Positions 10,802 to 22,835 are shown, numbered from the stretch's first letter. The stretch: DNA of 64,000 nt from Haliclystus octoradiatus (GCA_916610825.1 OU744454.1:7719422-7783421), one strand, 5' to 3'. Translations and numbers: made by a program. The notes: a model not told the origin generated them from the letters alone.

Positions 10802-13625
10802 ATGACAACAAGAAAGCTTGGAAAAATATTTCATTATATTTATACTGAATTGCAGTATAATTGGGATTTTGAAAAACCCCTAACATGCAATAGATTCGAC
10901 ACACATGGTTCTACAGTATTTCAATGTTTGTTACAAATGGTTTGATTTAAAATAACTTTGTGGCTGTTCTTGTCTACAAAATTTGATTTAGCTGTTATGG
11001 TCTTTCGATATAGTTGTGACACAGTTCACGTTTTATGTACAAGGCAAACAAAAAATTTTGTATGTGGAATATATATATCCATTAAATGAATTAAGCTGCA
11101 TAATAAGACTATAATAATTTCAGCATGAGATTCATTGTTTTTCATGGAAATGAATTTTTCAGGGAACTTTTGTAAAGAGCTCTAGAAAAAATTACCATTA
11201 AGAAGTTACTACTTCTTGATACTACCATACGGTTTGGCATACTACCATACGATACTACCATTTCAAATCTTGATATTGACTATAAAATGTCAAGTGATAT
11301 CAAAATAAATTTTGTTAAATTTGTGACCGACAGACAGACTGGGAACTACAATTCTCCTTCACTCTCTTCATCACGAAAAGAGATGCAAAAAAATGATCTT
11401 GACCTTTCGGTCAATTAATCCAATATTTAAACAGTATCATGTATATTTCCAATAAGTAATTTGTTAACTAAACTGTTGAAAGTTGGCCATCATACATGCA
11501 GCGAAAATGTTTACAATCTTAAATTCTTGCAATAATTCGGGTAAGGGTAAAACACCAAACTGCAAACTATTGCAAACTTACCAACCAAGCCCAAAATATT
11601 AAGGTGGTATTCTTGTCTAGAGCATGGGTTTGTCAATCTGAAAGAAACCCAACCCCCGTCTCATCGATGCTGCTTGTGATTAGATTTAATTTCAATGAGA
11701 TAATATATTTCTTCATTTTGACACTTCTACATTTCACATTTCCACATTATAACAACATTATGTTTTAATTAATAGCTTTTATTCAATTTCGGTTGCAGTA
11801 AATGATAATTTCTATTGAGTTTCGAAATGACGAAGTCTACACAGCAAAAACTGAAAAATGGCATAGCCATTAAGTCTTATTTCAGAGAAAAAATTAGTCC
11901 AAACAAGATCTGTTTTACCAGGTATTTCACACTTCCTGGACGCCGATCATAATTATCTTAAAAAAGAGATATAAAATCTAGCATACCTGTCTGAGCTCAT
12001 TATGTCTTGTATCAAGATAATCTAGCTTGCTGCTCCCACTGCAGTTACATGCGATATAGGAAATGAGGTAGATCCTATATATCTATATATTTATAAAAGT
12101 GGTTGTTTGAATTTTATTTTATTTCGCATCACTATATGAGCGATGCTGTTCGTTTACATTGTGTGAAAATTAACCAAGAAATTGAAAATAAATTGCAATC
12201 AATAGAAATGAGAAGGAAAATGATGAATTATAGACTGAGGCTAATGTCCATAAAACAAATATTTTTGAAATTATAAATTCTCCGTTGACCACAGGTAGAC
12301 GGTCTATATAGGGTGATTCCATATATTTAATGTTTCATTGTAATTGCGTAAAGAGTAAACTGTGCAACAAAATTAATACAGTCCATATCCTTTTATATCT
12401 ATATCAATGTATTAAAAATGAGGGAAAGAAATGGTCAAAAAAGTAACGCTCTTTGTATGGTTTTTGAAATGTACCTTTTTTTTAGTAACAACAAGGTTAC
12501 AACAGTATGATGTTTGTATGCGTGTATTTTATTTCCAACCATCAAGGATTGGCAAATAAAGTATATACAGAATATACTATATTAAAATTTATACAGCTAT
12601 GTCATACAACGGTCATACAAGAAATACAGTAAAATTAGATGATAGCTATATAGCAGTTTAGCATACAGTATGTCAAAAGGCTATAGGAGTTTTGTTAGCT
12701 TTGACATATATTTAATAGTATTGTATGAAGTACACAAATGTATAAGTAGGCCTGGTGCTAAGTAAATATAATTAAAAATGATGATATATATATTACTTGT
12801 TGTTCTAGACTTTGAGCATATTTTGTTATGGAAACGTGATTATGAAATATATTGATTAGATAATTGATGTAATTTAACATTTTAAATAATGCTCGATATA
12901 AAGCAATAGCTAAATTGCATTTAGTTAATTGAATCTGTTGTATGATTTATCTTCAATTTTATAGAGTTTTTGAACAAGATAACTATAAATGATGTCGATA
13001 TTGTCTAGAAAAAATGTTAAATTTCTGCTTGCATTGGGTTGGTGATTTAAAGATAATACAACTCACAGAAAATTACTCTTCTTGAACGACAGTCTCTAAC
13101 TAATCATGTAATCGTCTAATAACCAATTTGATAATTTTTCTGTGGATTTATAGGCAGGACACCGTTGAACCCAAGTAGTATTATTTTAATCACGTCAGGC
13201 CTGGAACCATATCATTCGGCGAGTCATCATAATAATCAATTCATATTGTAATAGCCGTGGTAAATTACTTCCATTTACCACGTTGTAGTAAGTAACTGAA
13301 TAGCTCTTTAGTCGCCTTCAAAGTACGGGTTACAAAACCAGGGTCAGCCATTCAGCAAAAAAATTGAAAACATTCGAAAATATTAATCAAACAGAAAATA
13401 AACAGCATATGTGGTATGATTGCAGAGATGACAGCTTTTCGCAAAAAATGCTCGAGTTGACGCAGTATCTATCTACTTTATCCAATGATCGTTGTATGAT
13501 ATATATCTATCTAACATTTGCAATCGAAATGAAATAAAGCAAAGTAATACATTCATGCGGCAAGATGTGAAACTTATTGCGTGAGTCACAATTTCAATGA
13601 TTACTGATCAAGCTGGGTTTCAACT
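10802..13625. other. Non-coding region
   Basis: AT-rich sequence without a convincing gene apart from the exon-like relic at 11529-11660. I found no clean inverted ends or tandem arrays. Confidence 0.4.
11529..11660 (+). pseudogene. Decayed relative of the exon at 22267-22453
   Basis: Plus-strand translation gives KTPNCKLLQTYQPSPKY and, after a one-base frame change near 11590, RAWVCQSERNPTPVS. The minus-strand candidate exon at 22267-22453 has KIPNCKPLQTYQPSPKY and RPWACQSKRNPAPVS. The similarity is at protein level and covers about 45 residues with three cysteines kept. The frame change and lack of a recognisable donor suggest a relic. Function is unknown. Confidence 0.6.
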
Positions 13626-14171
13626 CCGTTCAGCGGTACATCACAGAGACCAGTGTGACCATGGTGTGAATCTAGTCAAAACCCCAGCTGGAAATCTTGC
13701 CAAAAACTTCACATCTATTGACGGTTGGTAATTTGCTATGCAAACTTTGACATTGAAATTTTGAGCGCGACTTTGAAGGCTGAAGAAAGTGTTCAAGATC
13801 TACCGGGCTACAAACTACAATGCCTTTAACAAATTTGATACTGTATTACTTGGCGATTATATTGGAGAATTAATATTACTCAAACACGATGATGCATACA
13901 ACAATTTCGGTCGTCAGAAAATGATTTCTATTAAGCAATCAGAATGAAAAGGTATGTTAGGCCGAGCATCTTTTAATTTTGACTGCAGGCAGATTTGTCG
14001 TTCTTTTACAATTGTTATTCGTATATGCCCGTACGCTTATTATTACATAGTTCTGCTTTACACTGTAGACTGTTTTATAAATGTATCCACATATTCTATT
14101 AAATAGGTGATGGCGCATAAACTGATCAAGCGTTTGGAAATCTGTTGTTTTGAGTTTGAACGAATCTATTT
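13626..14171. repeat. Dispersed 545-bp repeat, copy A
   Basis: Near-identical in reverse complement to 59914-60452. Matching blocks include CAGCGGTACATCACAG at one end and AAACGAATCTATTTA at the other, with the interior collinear and only scattered differences. No open frame is kept in both copies. The high similarity suggests a fairly recent transposition or segmental copy. Boundaries are by eye. Confidence 0.9.
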
Positions 14172-14893
14172 ATACTGTTCCTGGTTCACGCAATGAGCGG
14201 TGTTGCAACTGAATAATAGGAAGGTGAGCCTATTATCAGTCTACCAACATTAAAATATACATTATACCGATTTCATAACAAATTAAATGAACTCAACAAG
14301 TAATAGATTTAGATTTGTTATCTTATGTGTGCAGGAATTCAAGTCAAAAGTAGTAAATACTGTAACCATTGTAGGCCTATAGATATAGCTACTGATATTG
14401 TAGACTGACAATTAAATAAATGAAAACAAATATTTAATAAATTAATTGGCTATCAAACGAAAAACAAAATAATGAAAAGTTATTGTTTTTATAGAAAGTC
14501 TACTGAACAGGGACCCGTGGTCCAGAGGCCGAAGCCGACAGCAAAAGGTTTCATATAATTACCAATAGCCAATAGCTTCCCATTTCATTTATTCTTCGTT
14601 TGTGATGATCTATACAATTATTGTATGAAATGCATAGTTACGTTTACTTCTTTGTCAGAAGTCAAACAGGCTACTTATCTATCACGTCAGTTGCTCAGCA
14701 GATATGTCAATAAAGGCCTACAGTATTTGTGACTAAATAGAATCAGATTCCTGCACACATAAATTCAAATGAAATCAGATTAGTTAAATGAACAAGTTAT
14801 TGATTTTCGAATAGATTTTCGAATGTATTAACAGTTTCTGTGCCAAAAGTAGAGTCAGATTTAGCGTCAATATTAAATAATTCCGATACTACA
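14172..14893. other. Spacer before the BEL element
   Basis: AT-rich sequence with no supported gene; its last bases, GCAGT (14894-14898), form the target duplication of the BEL element. Confidence 0.4.
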
Positions 14894-14898
14894 GCAGT

Positions 14899-15294
14899 TG
14901 TCGATACGGAAAACCATTAAAAAGATATCCGAAGAAGAAGAATGACTCGATAAATTGATTTTCAACAATATTCTTAAAACATCACAAAGAATATCAAAAA
15001 CGATAAAATGTAAACTATAATTTTAACTATATTAAACTATAAGAACGACGTGACCGATAGCGCCAACGTCTAACTACGAAATCTACTCAACCAATAACTT
15101 ACTGCCACTCCTTAATGGTAATATCACGTGACATAATTAATACTAGTGATCAAGAACAGTTCCGGATTCGGATTACAATCGGATTATCGGATTATATTTT
15201 CGATTATGATTCAAGATTAATACAAGAATAATTTATGATTAAGATTAGCAATAAAATAGTAAGAATAATAAAAATACAAAATCCCTTCTTAACA
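14899..15294 (-). repeat. BEL 3' LTR (396 bp)
   Basis: Direct repeat of 20821-21216. The polyprotein stop lies 48 bases inside from its inner edge. Between them the plus strand reads TTTCCCCCTCC at 15295-15305, a polypurine tract on the coding strand. Confidence 0.96.
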
Positions 15295-15341
15295 TTTCCC
15301 CCTCCACACTGGAAGGTACATACCAGTGTCAATTCAATTCA

Positions 15342-18300
15342 TCAATTATTTGACATATCAGTCACAACATTAAATGGACATAGCTTTGCAACGGGTCTCA
15401 ATAGTTCCTTGCCATTTAATTTAATCTTAACTACTCTTACTAGACCATCATCTCCTGGATATACTTCTGTTACTTTTGCTAATGGCCATGATCCCCTAGG
15501 TAAATCTTTATCTGCTACTAATACAATGTCATCTTTTTTCAAGTTATTTGACTTGTAATACCATTTACAACGTTGTCTCAAAGTGGGTAACCACTCTTTT
15601 ATCCATCTTTGCCAAAAGTGTCGTACTAACTCTTGTACTCGCCTCCATCTTTGAGCTGGATTGTAACTATCGCTATCAACATTTTCCGGTGCAAAGCTAC
15701 CACCTAATTGTCCATGTAAAAAGTGGTTTGGTGTCAAAGGACCCTCTCCATCTGCATTAGCTGTTTGATAACATAAAGGTCTCGAATTGATAAGTGCTTC
15801 AGCTCCAGTCATAGCAGTGATTAGCATCTCGTCGGTGATATCAGCATTGCCTAAAATTGCTCTAATCGATCTTTTTGCAGCTTTAATCATAATCTCGAAA
15901 ACACCTCCAAAATGTGGTGCTTCTGGAGGGTTAAATTTCCAGGCTATACCTCTATTGGCTAATGAATTGCTTATTTTAGTTTGATCTAACTCTTGTAATA
16001 ATTCTCTCAATTCTCTATTAGCGCCAACAAAGTTTGTTCCATTGTCGGACACAACTGTTCTAGGTAGTCCTCGTCGGTTTGTCATCCGATAAAACGAGTT
16101 TAAAAATGAATCGGTATCAAGTGCATACGCCATTTCAAGATGTACTGCACGTGTTTGTAAACATGTAAATAAACATAAATATCTCTTAGTTCTATGTTTG
16201 GCACGACCCTGCTTTGTAAGATAGGGCCCTCCATAATCAACACCGACTTCTGCAAACGCACGTAAAGGTGTTTTGAATCTAATATTTGGTAACGGTGCCA
16301 TCATTTGATTTGCTAATTTTGCCTTACTTTTTAAACAATGATAACATGATCTTTCACGTTCTTTTAAAACTTCCCTACCACCGATAATGTGGAAGCGTTC
16401 TGACAGATCAGCAAATACATGATTTATACCACGCGAGTGACCATCTCTTTCGTGGTAATGTTTAGCTATTAATTTAGTTATCCAATTAAAACGTGGTAAA
16501 ATAATAGGGCACTTGACATCATACGGTAAGAAATCCGCATACAATAAACGAGTATTTGCTCTAACAAGGCCATCATCGTCAATGAATGGATTGGAAGTAA
16601 TTAATTTACTGTCAGAAGAGACAGGTTTCTTTGATAATAATAGCTTGATTTCTTTAGTAAATTCCTTCTGTTGACATGATTTTATAATTAAAATATCAAT
16701 ATCGTGTAATTCAATATCACTTATTTCTCCGCCTTTTCTTTGTTCTTTTGTTCGTCGACAATTGTTCACAAATCTAAATACTAAAGCCGTAATTCTTTTA
16801 AACTTAAGCCAAGACGAAAAACGTTCAGGTTTTAATTTCCAATCATCGATCGTAGTATTTATAACATGAGAATAATTAACAATAGCATCCTCTTTCTTTT
16901 TCATTTCTTTTTCAGCGTCTATATTTCTAAATACTTTAACTTTCGGCCACTGATCAACAGGTGATAATAAATATTCAGGGCCGTTTAACCATAATTTTGA
17001 TTCCGATAAATCTTTCATATTTAATCCACGTGTAGCTAAATCAGCGGGATTAACTTTAGTATCAACATAATTCCAATTTTGCAATAAACTATTTTCTTGA
17101 ATATACGCAACTCTATTTGCAACAAAGGTTTTCATCAACCTATTTCTGCGTTGCAGCCACCATAATACATTCATACTATCCGACCAAAAATAAACAATAG
17201 ATGGATCTATATCCAATGACTGATAAAGCTCTTTGGCCAACTTAACATTGAGCGTTGCACCCAATAACTCCAATCGTGGAATGCTTACAACATTTAATGG
17301 TGCAACTTTCGATTTAGACATAATTAATCGTACTGATACATCATCGTCTTCGTACACATATCTAACATAAACTGTACTTGCATAAGCTAAACTCGATGCG
17401 TCACTAAATAAATGATAGGTGACACTTTTAACTTGTTTAAATAATTGTAAACAACGTGGAAATTGCAAAAGCGATATATTATCTAATTCGTTGAACCAAT
17501 CCATAATTTTCTTTCCAACACCATCTTTAATGTCAATAATTTCATCCCAATCAACAGAATTAAGCCATAAATCTTGCAATAACATCTTCCCTCTAACGAT
17601 GTAAGGATTTAATAACCCCAGAGGGTCATAAATCGACGCAATTTTACTCAAAAATAAACGTTTAGTTAAACCGCTAAGTATGTTTGGCTTCACAGCTTGA
17701 AAACAAAACACATCATTTTCCGATTGCCATACAACACCAAGTGTTTTAATTTTTGGTAATATACTTTTGTCTAATTTTAATTCTGCCGCACGATCTTCTT
17801 CCGGTATTTCAGCTAACACCTTTTTTGAATTAGATATCCATTTTCTTGCATACATGCCAGCTGAATTCCAAAGTTGCGATAATTCGTGATATAGTTGTAT
17901 TCCTTCTTCTTCTGTCTTCACCGAATCGATACTATCGTCCATATAAGTTGACTTTAAAACTGTTTCTGCTGCTTTCGGCCATTTATCTGCGTTATTTTTA
18001 GCATGTAACTGCGTAACATAATGAGCTTGGAATGGGCATGAATTTACCCCAAACACAAGACTATTAAATTCATATATATCTGGCGGTTTATCTCGATTAC
18101 AATCACGCCATAAAAAACGATGGTAAGCACGATCGTCTTGATGTAATCCGATTCGCAAATACATTTCTGCAACATCACTAATGATTGCTATCGGATATCT
18201 CCGAAATCTCAATAAAACGTTCAACACATGGTTCTGTAATTTAGGACCAGTAAATATCATGTCATTTAATGACATATCCTCACATTTTACAGAAGCATCA

Positions 18301-20780
18301 AATACTACTCGTAATTTCGTAGTGCTTTTATCTTCCCGAACAATAGCAAAGTGCGGTAAATACCAACCACTCGATAATTGAGATATATCTCCACTCAATT
18401 TTCTAATGTAACCTTTTTCGAGATGATTTGTAAATACCTTCGAATAAGCCATAACTGTAGTAGGCGATTTCATTAATTTATTTTCCAAGCTCTTTAGACG
18501 ATTTTTTGCGATGCTGTAATTATTAGGAAGATTAACCGGGTTGTTCTTCCACGGTATTCCAATCTCATATCGATTATTCTCGTAAGATAAACTGTCTTTA
18601 CATAACTCCAACGCTTTTAACTCATCCATCGATAATTGATTTTCTAATCTAGTTTCGTTCATATTTTCGATTTCCCAAAATCTTTTTAGTGAGGTATTTA
18701 TCGACGTAATATCATCATTGTTTTCAGAATAAAACGAATAATTAAAATTTGTATTATTAATATTATAATCAATATTACCAGTACTCGGGGGTTGTGTAAC
18801 CTTGCCAACGCAAGTCCAACCTAAAGGCGTTAGCCTAGCTACTGGAGCAGCAGGATTATCTCCTCTTACTTCTCTTAGCGAATAATGTAAATCAGCATGA
18901 TCTACGCCAATAAGTAAATCGATAATGCGTCTATTCGATAACGGTGGGAAATTTATATCAGATAGATGTGACCATTGTTTTGATTCAAACTTCCAATTGA
19001 CTGGGGCCATTTTTCCAGTAACATTTTTAGTTGTAGTACATGTAAATGGCTTGCTATATTTAGTATCACTACTTTCGATTATACAGCTTACATTCATTGA
19101 ACTAAATCTTTCTACTGTTCCATTAAGTGTGCTAACATTCAGATATTCTGTTTGTCCTTGTAATCCTAACTCATTAGCTACATCTTCATTGATATATGTT
19201 TTAGTACTACCATCATCAAGTAACGCATTTACCAATAACTTTTTAGACCCGTACTTTAGTATGACGGGGATTGTTCTTAATGCGATACGGTTATTATTTC
19301 TAGAATGATTTGTAGTTTCTTCCCCCTCCGTGCGGGGACTTACTTCTTGGAAGTTGGTTGTTACGGTATTAACATTTGAAGACTCATTACTAGTATTATC
19401 ATTACTATTATTGTTATCAGTAGTCGCTGACTCACGTATTGCTCTATTATTATGTAACAGTCTGTTGTGTACTTGCCGACAGCTGTCAATGCCGCAAGCA
19501 CTAGTTCTATTGCAATTCGCTCCTACGTGATTAGCCGACAGGCAACGGAAGCATAATTTGTTGCTTTTGGCGACGTCCCACCTGGCACTTACGTCTTTTG
19601 CTTTAAAATCGTCACATTTCCATATCGGATGGTTTTGTTTACACACAATACATGACTGATTATAATTGTTACCTTTGTTAAACATGGTATTGTGATGGCG
19701 CTCTTTCTTACCACTCACCCCTTTGATGGTTTCCGCTGCAACAGTTTGAAATTCTGCTTCACGCATCAGCCATACCTTAATACTTTTTACGTCTCCATCT
19801 TTATTATTTTCAAATATATGTCTTCTATAATTTGTTAGCATTTCTTCAGTTAACTTCTTTTGTATTTTTATATATAATGAGCCATCTCCTAGCTCTTCTG
19901 TGCGACCTGCTTCTGTTAAATTGACGGATAACATTTCCAATAAATCTGCTAATCTTTCTACATCTTTAGGCATACCTGGTCTAGTTGGTTTAAATTCGTC
20001 AATCTCTTCCATATATATTGCAATTTGCCTTCTATTTCCACCATATTTGCGCTCCAACTTTTCTTTAGCTGCTTCATATGCCACGCCCGAATATCCAAGA
20101 CCACTTATTGCCTCGAGCGGTTCTCCTTTAAGACAATTCCTCAACTGCAACAACTTATATTCTGCCGAGGCAGGGGCAGCGTCGACACAATTCATGAAGG
20201 CTGCTTTCCAGCTTGAATAATATCTTTTTTCACCATAAAATGTCGGTATCGATATACGCTGTAACTGTCGCCACATATCTGCTCCTAGTCCTTTCTTTTC
20301 TTCTGCGACATTTTTACTAACAGGAGCGACAGTACGAGAAACATCTTCTGTTGACGATACTACGACAGGCGTGTCTTCTATCGGTTGTTTCAACAACGTT
20401 GATGGTTTATCTTTCGCTAATGTTTTTAAATACATCCGTGCGTCATCCAGTGCATTTGAGCTTTCATCTGTTAATTTCTCATTTTCTGATATAAACTTCT
20501 CAGCGATGATACTCTCTTCTTGAGTATAATGTTCAATCAATTCGTTCAATGCTTCCTTTACTTTTTCTTCTTCTTCCAATAGTTTATTTTTTAATTCAAC
20601 GATTCTTTCTTTAGTTTCTCCTTCGATTATAGCATCTAATAAGTCCGATTTGACTCTCGAAAACTTGCTCTTTCCGTCAACTTTCTTTCGCTTTAATGAC
20701 ATCAAATCTTGCGACGGCGATATTTCTTCAACTTCATCTTTCTTTCTACCTTTCCGTGGCGTTTTCTTGGATAAAGGCAT
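15342..20780 (-). CDS. gag-pol: BEL/Pao Gag-Pol polyprotein, intact
   Basis: One 1812-residue frame. The N-terminus is lysine-rich with a coiled-coil stretch (about 45-105). The BEL-type gag region follows (about 165-360), with cysteine motifs CIVCKQNHPIWKC, CFRCLSANHVGANC and CGIDSCRQVHNRLLH (about 377-443). The aspartic protease has LLDDGSTKTYI (D522/D523). RT carries FDASVK near 828 and YMDDS at 946-950, and RNase H has FSDASS (D1127) and FWSDSMNVLWWL. Integrase has an H-H-C-C finger (HERDGHSRG...CYHCLKS) and a D-D-E core (GVDYGGP, VVSDNGTNF, FGGVFEIMIK). It makes capsid proteins and copies and integrates the element. Domain order and length are typical, and no stop or frameshift is present. 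Confidence 0.97.
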   Translation of the reverse strand: MPLSKKTPRKGRKKDEVEEISPSQDLMSLKRKKVDGKSKFSRVKSDLLDAIIEGETKERIVELKNKLLEEEEKVKEALNELIEHYTQEESIIAEKFISENEKLTDESSNALDDARMYLKTLAKDKPSTLLKQPIEDTPVVVSSTEDVSRTVAPVSKNVAEEKKGLGADMWRQLQRISIPTFYGEKRYYSSWKAAFMNCVDAAPASAEYKLLQLRNCLKGEPLEAISGLGYSGVAYEAAKEKLERKYGGNRRQIAIYMEEIDEFKPTRPGMPKDVERLADLLEMLSVNLTEAGRTEELGDGSLYIKIQKKLTEEMLTNYRRHIFENNKDGDVKSIKVWLMREAEFQTVAAETIKGVSGKKERHHNTMFNKGNNYNQSCIVCKQNHPIWKCDDFKAKDVSARWDVAKSNKLCFRCLSANHVGANCNRTSACGIDSCRQVHNRLLHNNRAIRESATTDNNNSNDNTSNESSNVNTVTTNFQEVSPRTEGEETTNHSRNNNRIALRTIPVILKYGSKKLLVNALLDDGSTKTYINEDVANELGLQGQTEYLNVSTLNGTVERFSSMNVSCIIESSDTKYSKPFTCTTTKNVTGKMAPVNWKFESKQWSHLSDINFPPLSNRRIIDLLIGVDHADLHYSLREVRGDNPAAPVARLTPLGWTCVGKVTQPPSTGNIDYNINNTNFNYSFYSENNDDITSINTSLKRFWEIENMNETRLENQLSMDELKALELCKDSLSYENNRYEIGIPWKNNPVNLPNNYSIAKNRLKSLENKLMKSPTTVMAYSKVFTNHLEKGYIRKLSGDISQLSSGWYLPHFAIVREDKSTTKLRVVFDASVKCEDMSLNDMIFTGPKLQNHVLNVLLRFRRYPIAIISDVAEMYLRIGLHQDDRAYHRFLWRDCNRDKPPDIYEFNSLVFGVNSCPFQAHYVTQLHAKNNADKWPKAAETVLKSTYMDDSIDSVKTEEEGIQLYHELSQLWNSAGMYARKWISNSKKVLAEIPEEDRAAELKLDKSILPKIKTLGVVWQSENDVFCFQAVKPNILSGLTKRLFLSKIASIYDPLGLLNPYIVRGKMLLQDLWLNSVDWDEIIDIKDGVGKKIMDWFNELDNISLLQFPRCLQLFKQVKSVTYHLFSDASSLAYASTVYVRYVYEDDDVSVRLIMSKSKVAPLNVVSIPRLELLGATLNVKLAKELYQSLDIDPSIVYFWSDSMNVLWWLQRRNRLMKTFVANRVAYIQENSLLQNWNYVDTKVNPADLATRGLNMKDLSESKLWLNGPEYLLSPVDQWPKVKVFRNIDAEKEMKKKEDAIVNYSHVINTTIDDWKLKPERFSSWLKFKRITALVFRFVNNCRRTKEQRKGGEISDIELHDIDILIIKSCQQKEFTKEIKLLLSKKPVSSDSKLITSNPFIDDDGLVRANTRLLYADFLPYDVKCPIILPRFNWITKLIAKHYHERDGHSRGINHVFADLSERFHIIGGREVLKERERSCYHCLKSKAKLANQMMAPLPNIRFKTPLRAFAEVGVDYGGPYLTKQGRAKHRTKRYLCLFTCLQTRAVHLEMAYALDTDSFLNSFYRMTNRRGLPRTVVSDNGTNFVGANRELRELLQELDQTKISNSLANRGIAWKFNPPEAPHFGGVFEIMIKAAKRSIRAILGNADITDEMLITAMTGAEALINSRPLCYQTANADGEGPLTPNHFLHGQLGGSFAPENVDSDSYNPAQRWRRVQELVRHFWQRWIKEWLPTLRQRCKWYYKSNNLKKDDIVLVADKDLPRGSWPLAKVTEVYPGDDGLVRVVKIKLNGKELLRPVAKLCPFNVVTDMSNN

Positions 20781-20800
20781 AACTATAAATAATGCGCATT

Positions 20801-20818
20801 AACCACCCTCTGCTACCA
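20801..20818 (-). promoter_or_regulatory. Primer binding site for initiator-Met tRNA
   Basis: Two bases inside the 5' LTR the minus strand reads TGGTAGCAGAGGGTGGTT. Eukaryotic initiator-Met tRNA ends CCATCCTCTGCTACCA, so pairing is complete except one G:U position. Confidence 0.85.
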
Positions 20819-20820
20819 TT

Positions 20821-21216
20821 TGTCGATACGGAAAACCATTAAAAAGATATCCGAAGAAGAAGAATGACTCGATAAATTGATTTTCAACAATATTCTTAAA
20901 ACATCACAAAGAATATCAAAAACGATAAAATGTAAACTATAATTTTAACTATATTAAACTATAAGAACGACGTGACCGATAGCGCCAACGTCTAACTACG
21001 AAATCTACTCAACCAATAACTTACTGCCACTCCTTAATGGTAATATCACGTGACATAATTAATACTAGTGATCAAGAACAGTTCCGGATTCGGATTACAA
21101 TCGGATTATCGGATTATATTTTCGATTATGATTCAAGATTAATACAAGAATAATTTATGATTAAGATTAGCAATAAAATAGTAAGAATAATAAAAATACA
21201 AAATCCCTTCTTAACA
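20821..21216 (-). repeat. BEL 5' LTR (396 bp)
   Basis: Upstream LTR for the minus-strand element; matches 14899-15294 along its length. Confidence 0.96.
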
Positions 21217-22266
21217 GCAGTGTTGTTACGACTAATTCGCCTTTTGACCTTGCTGTCACTTATATGGAAATTTACTTCTTTTTCAGAGATGCGACTATCC
21301 TAGCAGATACAATGCAAAGTCAATATCAAGAAGTTGGATAAACTATTCTGAATAAATTTATGATGATGATGAAAGGAATGGATTGGATGATCATGCCCAT
21401 TTCAATTTTGTTGGAACATTCTGCAACGAACTAAGAATTAAGCCTACATTATCTACAAAGTATAGTATATAGGCTATCTTTAATAATTTAATAATTTATT
21501 AATTAATGTTTCATCAATCTGGTGATGAGGTTTTAACTCTATATTTACTGTATGCTTCTTATTCTAATTCTTGTACTTATAGTTGTTCTTATATACTTTC
21601 GTTTTTTATACCTCCTAGACTTAATCATACCTTATAAAGTTGATTGTATGAATTATAATAACTACGAAATTAGTTAAAAGGATTGTGTTCATATTGTGTT
21701 TGGATAGATACTGAAATAGATTTGCTCATGCAAAAGGGGTTTGGATATATGGGGAATTGGGATATTAGTATCTATTTATAAAGAATATCTAGGGATTCTG
21801 GGTGTGAAAGTGTGTAGTTTTTGTAGAACGAAATTATTCAGAAACAAGAAAATTATATCAGTTAATAGCCAGATTCTACTCAAAAGATTGAAAAAGGTGT
21901 TAACTATTGAAGAAAATATTGATTAAAACGAAGCTTTTTGGTCTTATTCTAATTACTATTCAACTCCTTAAGGTGTTAATTAATTTAGGAAAAATTGCAT
22001 TGATATAACACAAAATTCCTTACCACACGGAAAACTTCAAATGGTCTTGTTTTGTAGGAATAATTTCTTGAAAGACACCTTTATTGTCTCTAAATAGCCG
22101 CGAAGGATTTTGCTGTGTATCATATCAAATCAATCGACAACTTTTTCTTGGCATGATTTATGAGTTGATAGTTTTGCAATGATGTAGTTTACCAGCATTC
22201 AAAGAAAATGTTGGAATCATTATTTTAACACGGCTAAAAAAGAAATAAAAACTTCATGCTACTTAC
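21217..22266. other. Non-coding spacer
   Basis: AT-rich sequence between the BEL element and the minus-strand exon candidate. No supported gene. Confidence 0.4.
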
Positions 22267-22453
22267 AATCCAACACTGTGGTGTTCACCAAAATAATTAA
22301 ATCACGGGCAAGCACCGTTATTGATACGGGAGCTGGATTTCTTTTAGATTGACAAGCCCATGGTCTATAAGAAAGAACATTTTCATATTTTGGGCTTGGT
22401 TGGTATGTTTGCAAGGGTTTGCAGTTTGGTATTTTACCCCTACCGCAATTTTT
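22267..22453 (-). CDS. Candidate exon, cysteine-containing unknown protein
   Basis: A minus-strand open stretch of about 62 codons begins after TTTCTGGCAG (acceptor-like) and ends at a consensus donor GTAAGT (22266-22261). It encodes NCGRGKIPNCKPLQTYQPSPK, then RPWACQSKRNPAPVSITVL and a final cysteine region. A diverged protein-level match at 11529-11660 supports coding constraint. It lies about 740 bases downstream of the secreted-protein exons on the same strand, but its phase-0 start does not fit their phase-1 donor. It is therefore either part of another gene or separated by an unseen exon. An in-frame ATG at 22492 could alternatively give a start with a hydrophobic leader. I do not recognise the family. 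Confidence 0.4.
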
Positions 22454-22611
22454 CTGCCAGAAATAAGATATCAAAATCTTCCAAATCAACATAATAAGAT
22501 ACGAAACACGTCAGAATCCATGTCGACAAGGCAACTATATAGATAGAAGTAAGTTTCTGAATTCGGGAAGCAAATGTATCTCCAAAAATCGCATATATAT
22601 GCATTCAGCTA

Positions 22612-22835
22612 CTGTAAAACGTAAACAGAAAACACATGGACGTGATAACGCATTCGATTTGGTCGACTTTGCTTATTAAACGATGGCGGAAGTTTGAAAT
22701 CGGAAGCTCGAAGTTTGAAAGCCAGAAGTTTGAAGTTTGAAGTTCGAAAGCCGGAAGATTGAAGTTTGAAGTTCGAAAGCCGGAAGTTTGAAGTTTGAAG
22801 TTTGATATTAATGAGTAGGTTGCCTTCATAGAGCA
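22612..22835. repeat. Minisatellite, about 22-bp GAAGTTTGAAGTTCGAAAGC units
   Basis: Imperfect tandem units of GAAGTTTGAA and GTTCGAAAGCCG run from about 22688 to 22806, flanked by unique sequence shared with 2281-2385. Long open frames on the minus strand are a side effect of the repeat. The array would lie in the intron below the secreted-protein exon. Confidence 0.8.

Larger units (their letters stand above)
14899..21216 (-). mobile_element. Complete BEL/Pao LTR retrotransposon
   Basis: Two 396-bp LTRs (14899-15294 and 20821-21216), matching throughout by eye, start TGTCGAT and end TTAACA. They flank one uninterrupted minus-strand polyprotein. GCAGT is duplicated at 14894-14898 and 21217-21221, the 5-bp duplication expected for BEL/Pao. 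The primer site matches initiator-Met tRNA. The full coding capacity and identical-looking LTRs point to a young, possibly competent copy. Confidence 0.98.

Noticed and set aside
22267-22453. Exon candidate read as an IL-17-like cytokine fragment
   Set aside because: A PW followed by spaced cysteines loosely recalls that family, but spacing and the rest of the pattern do not fit.
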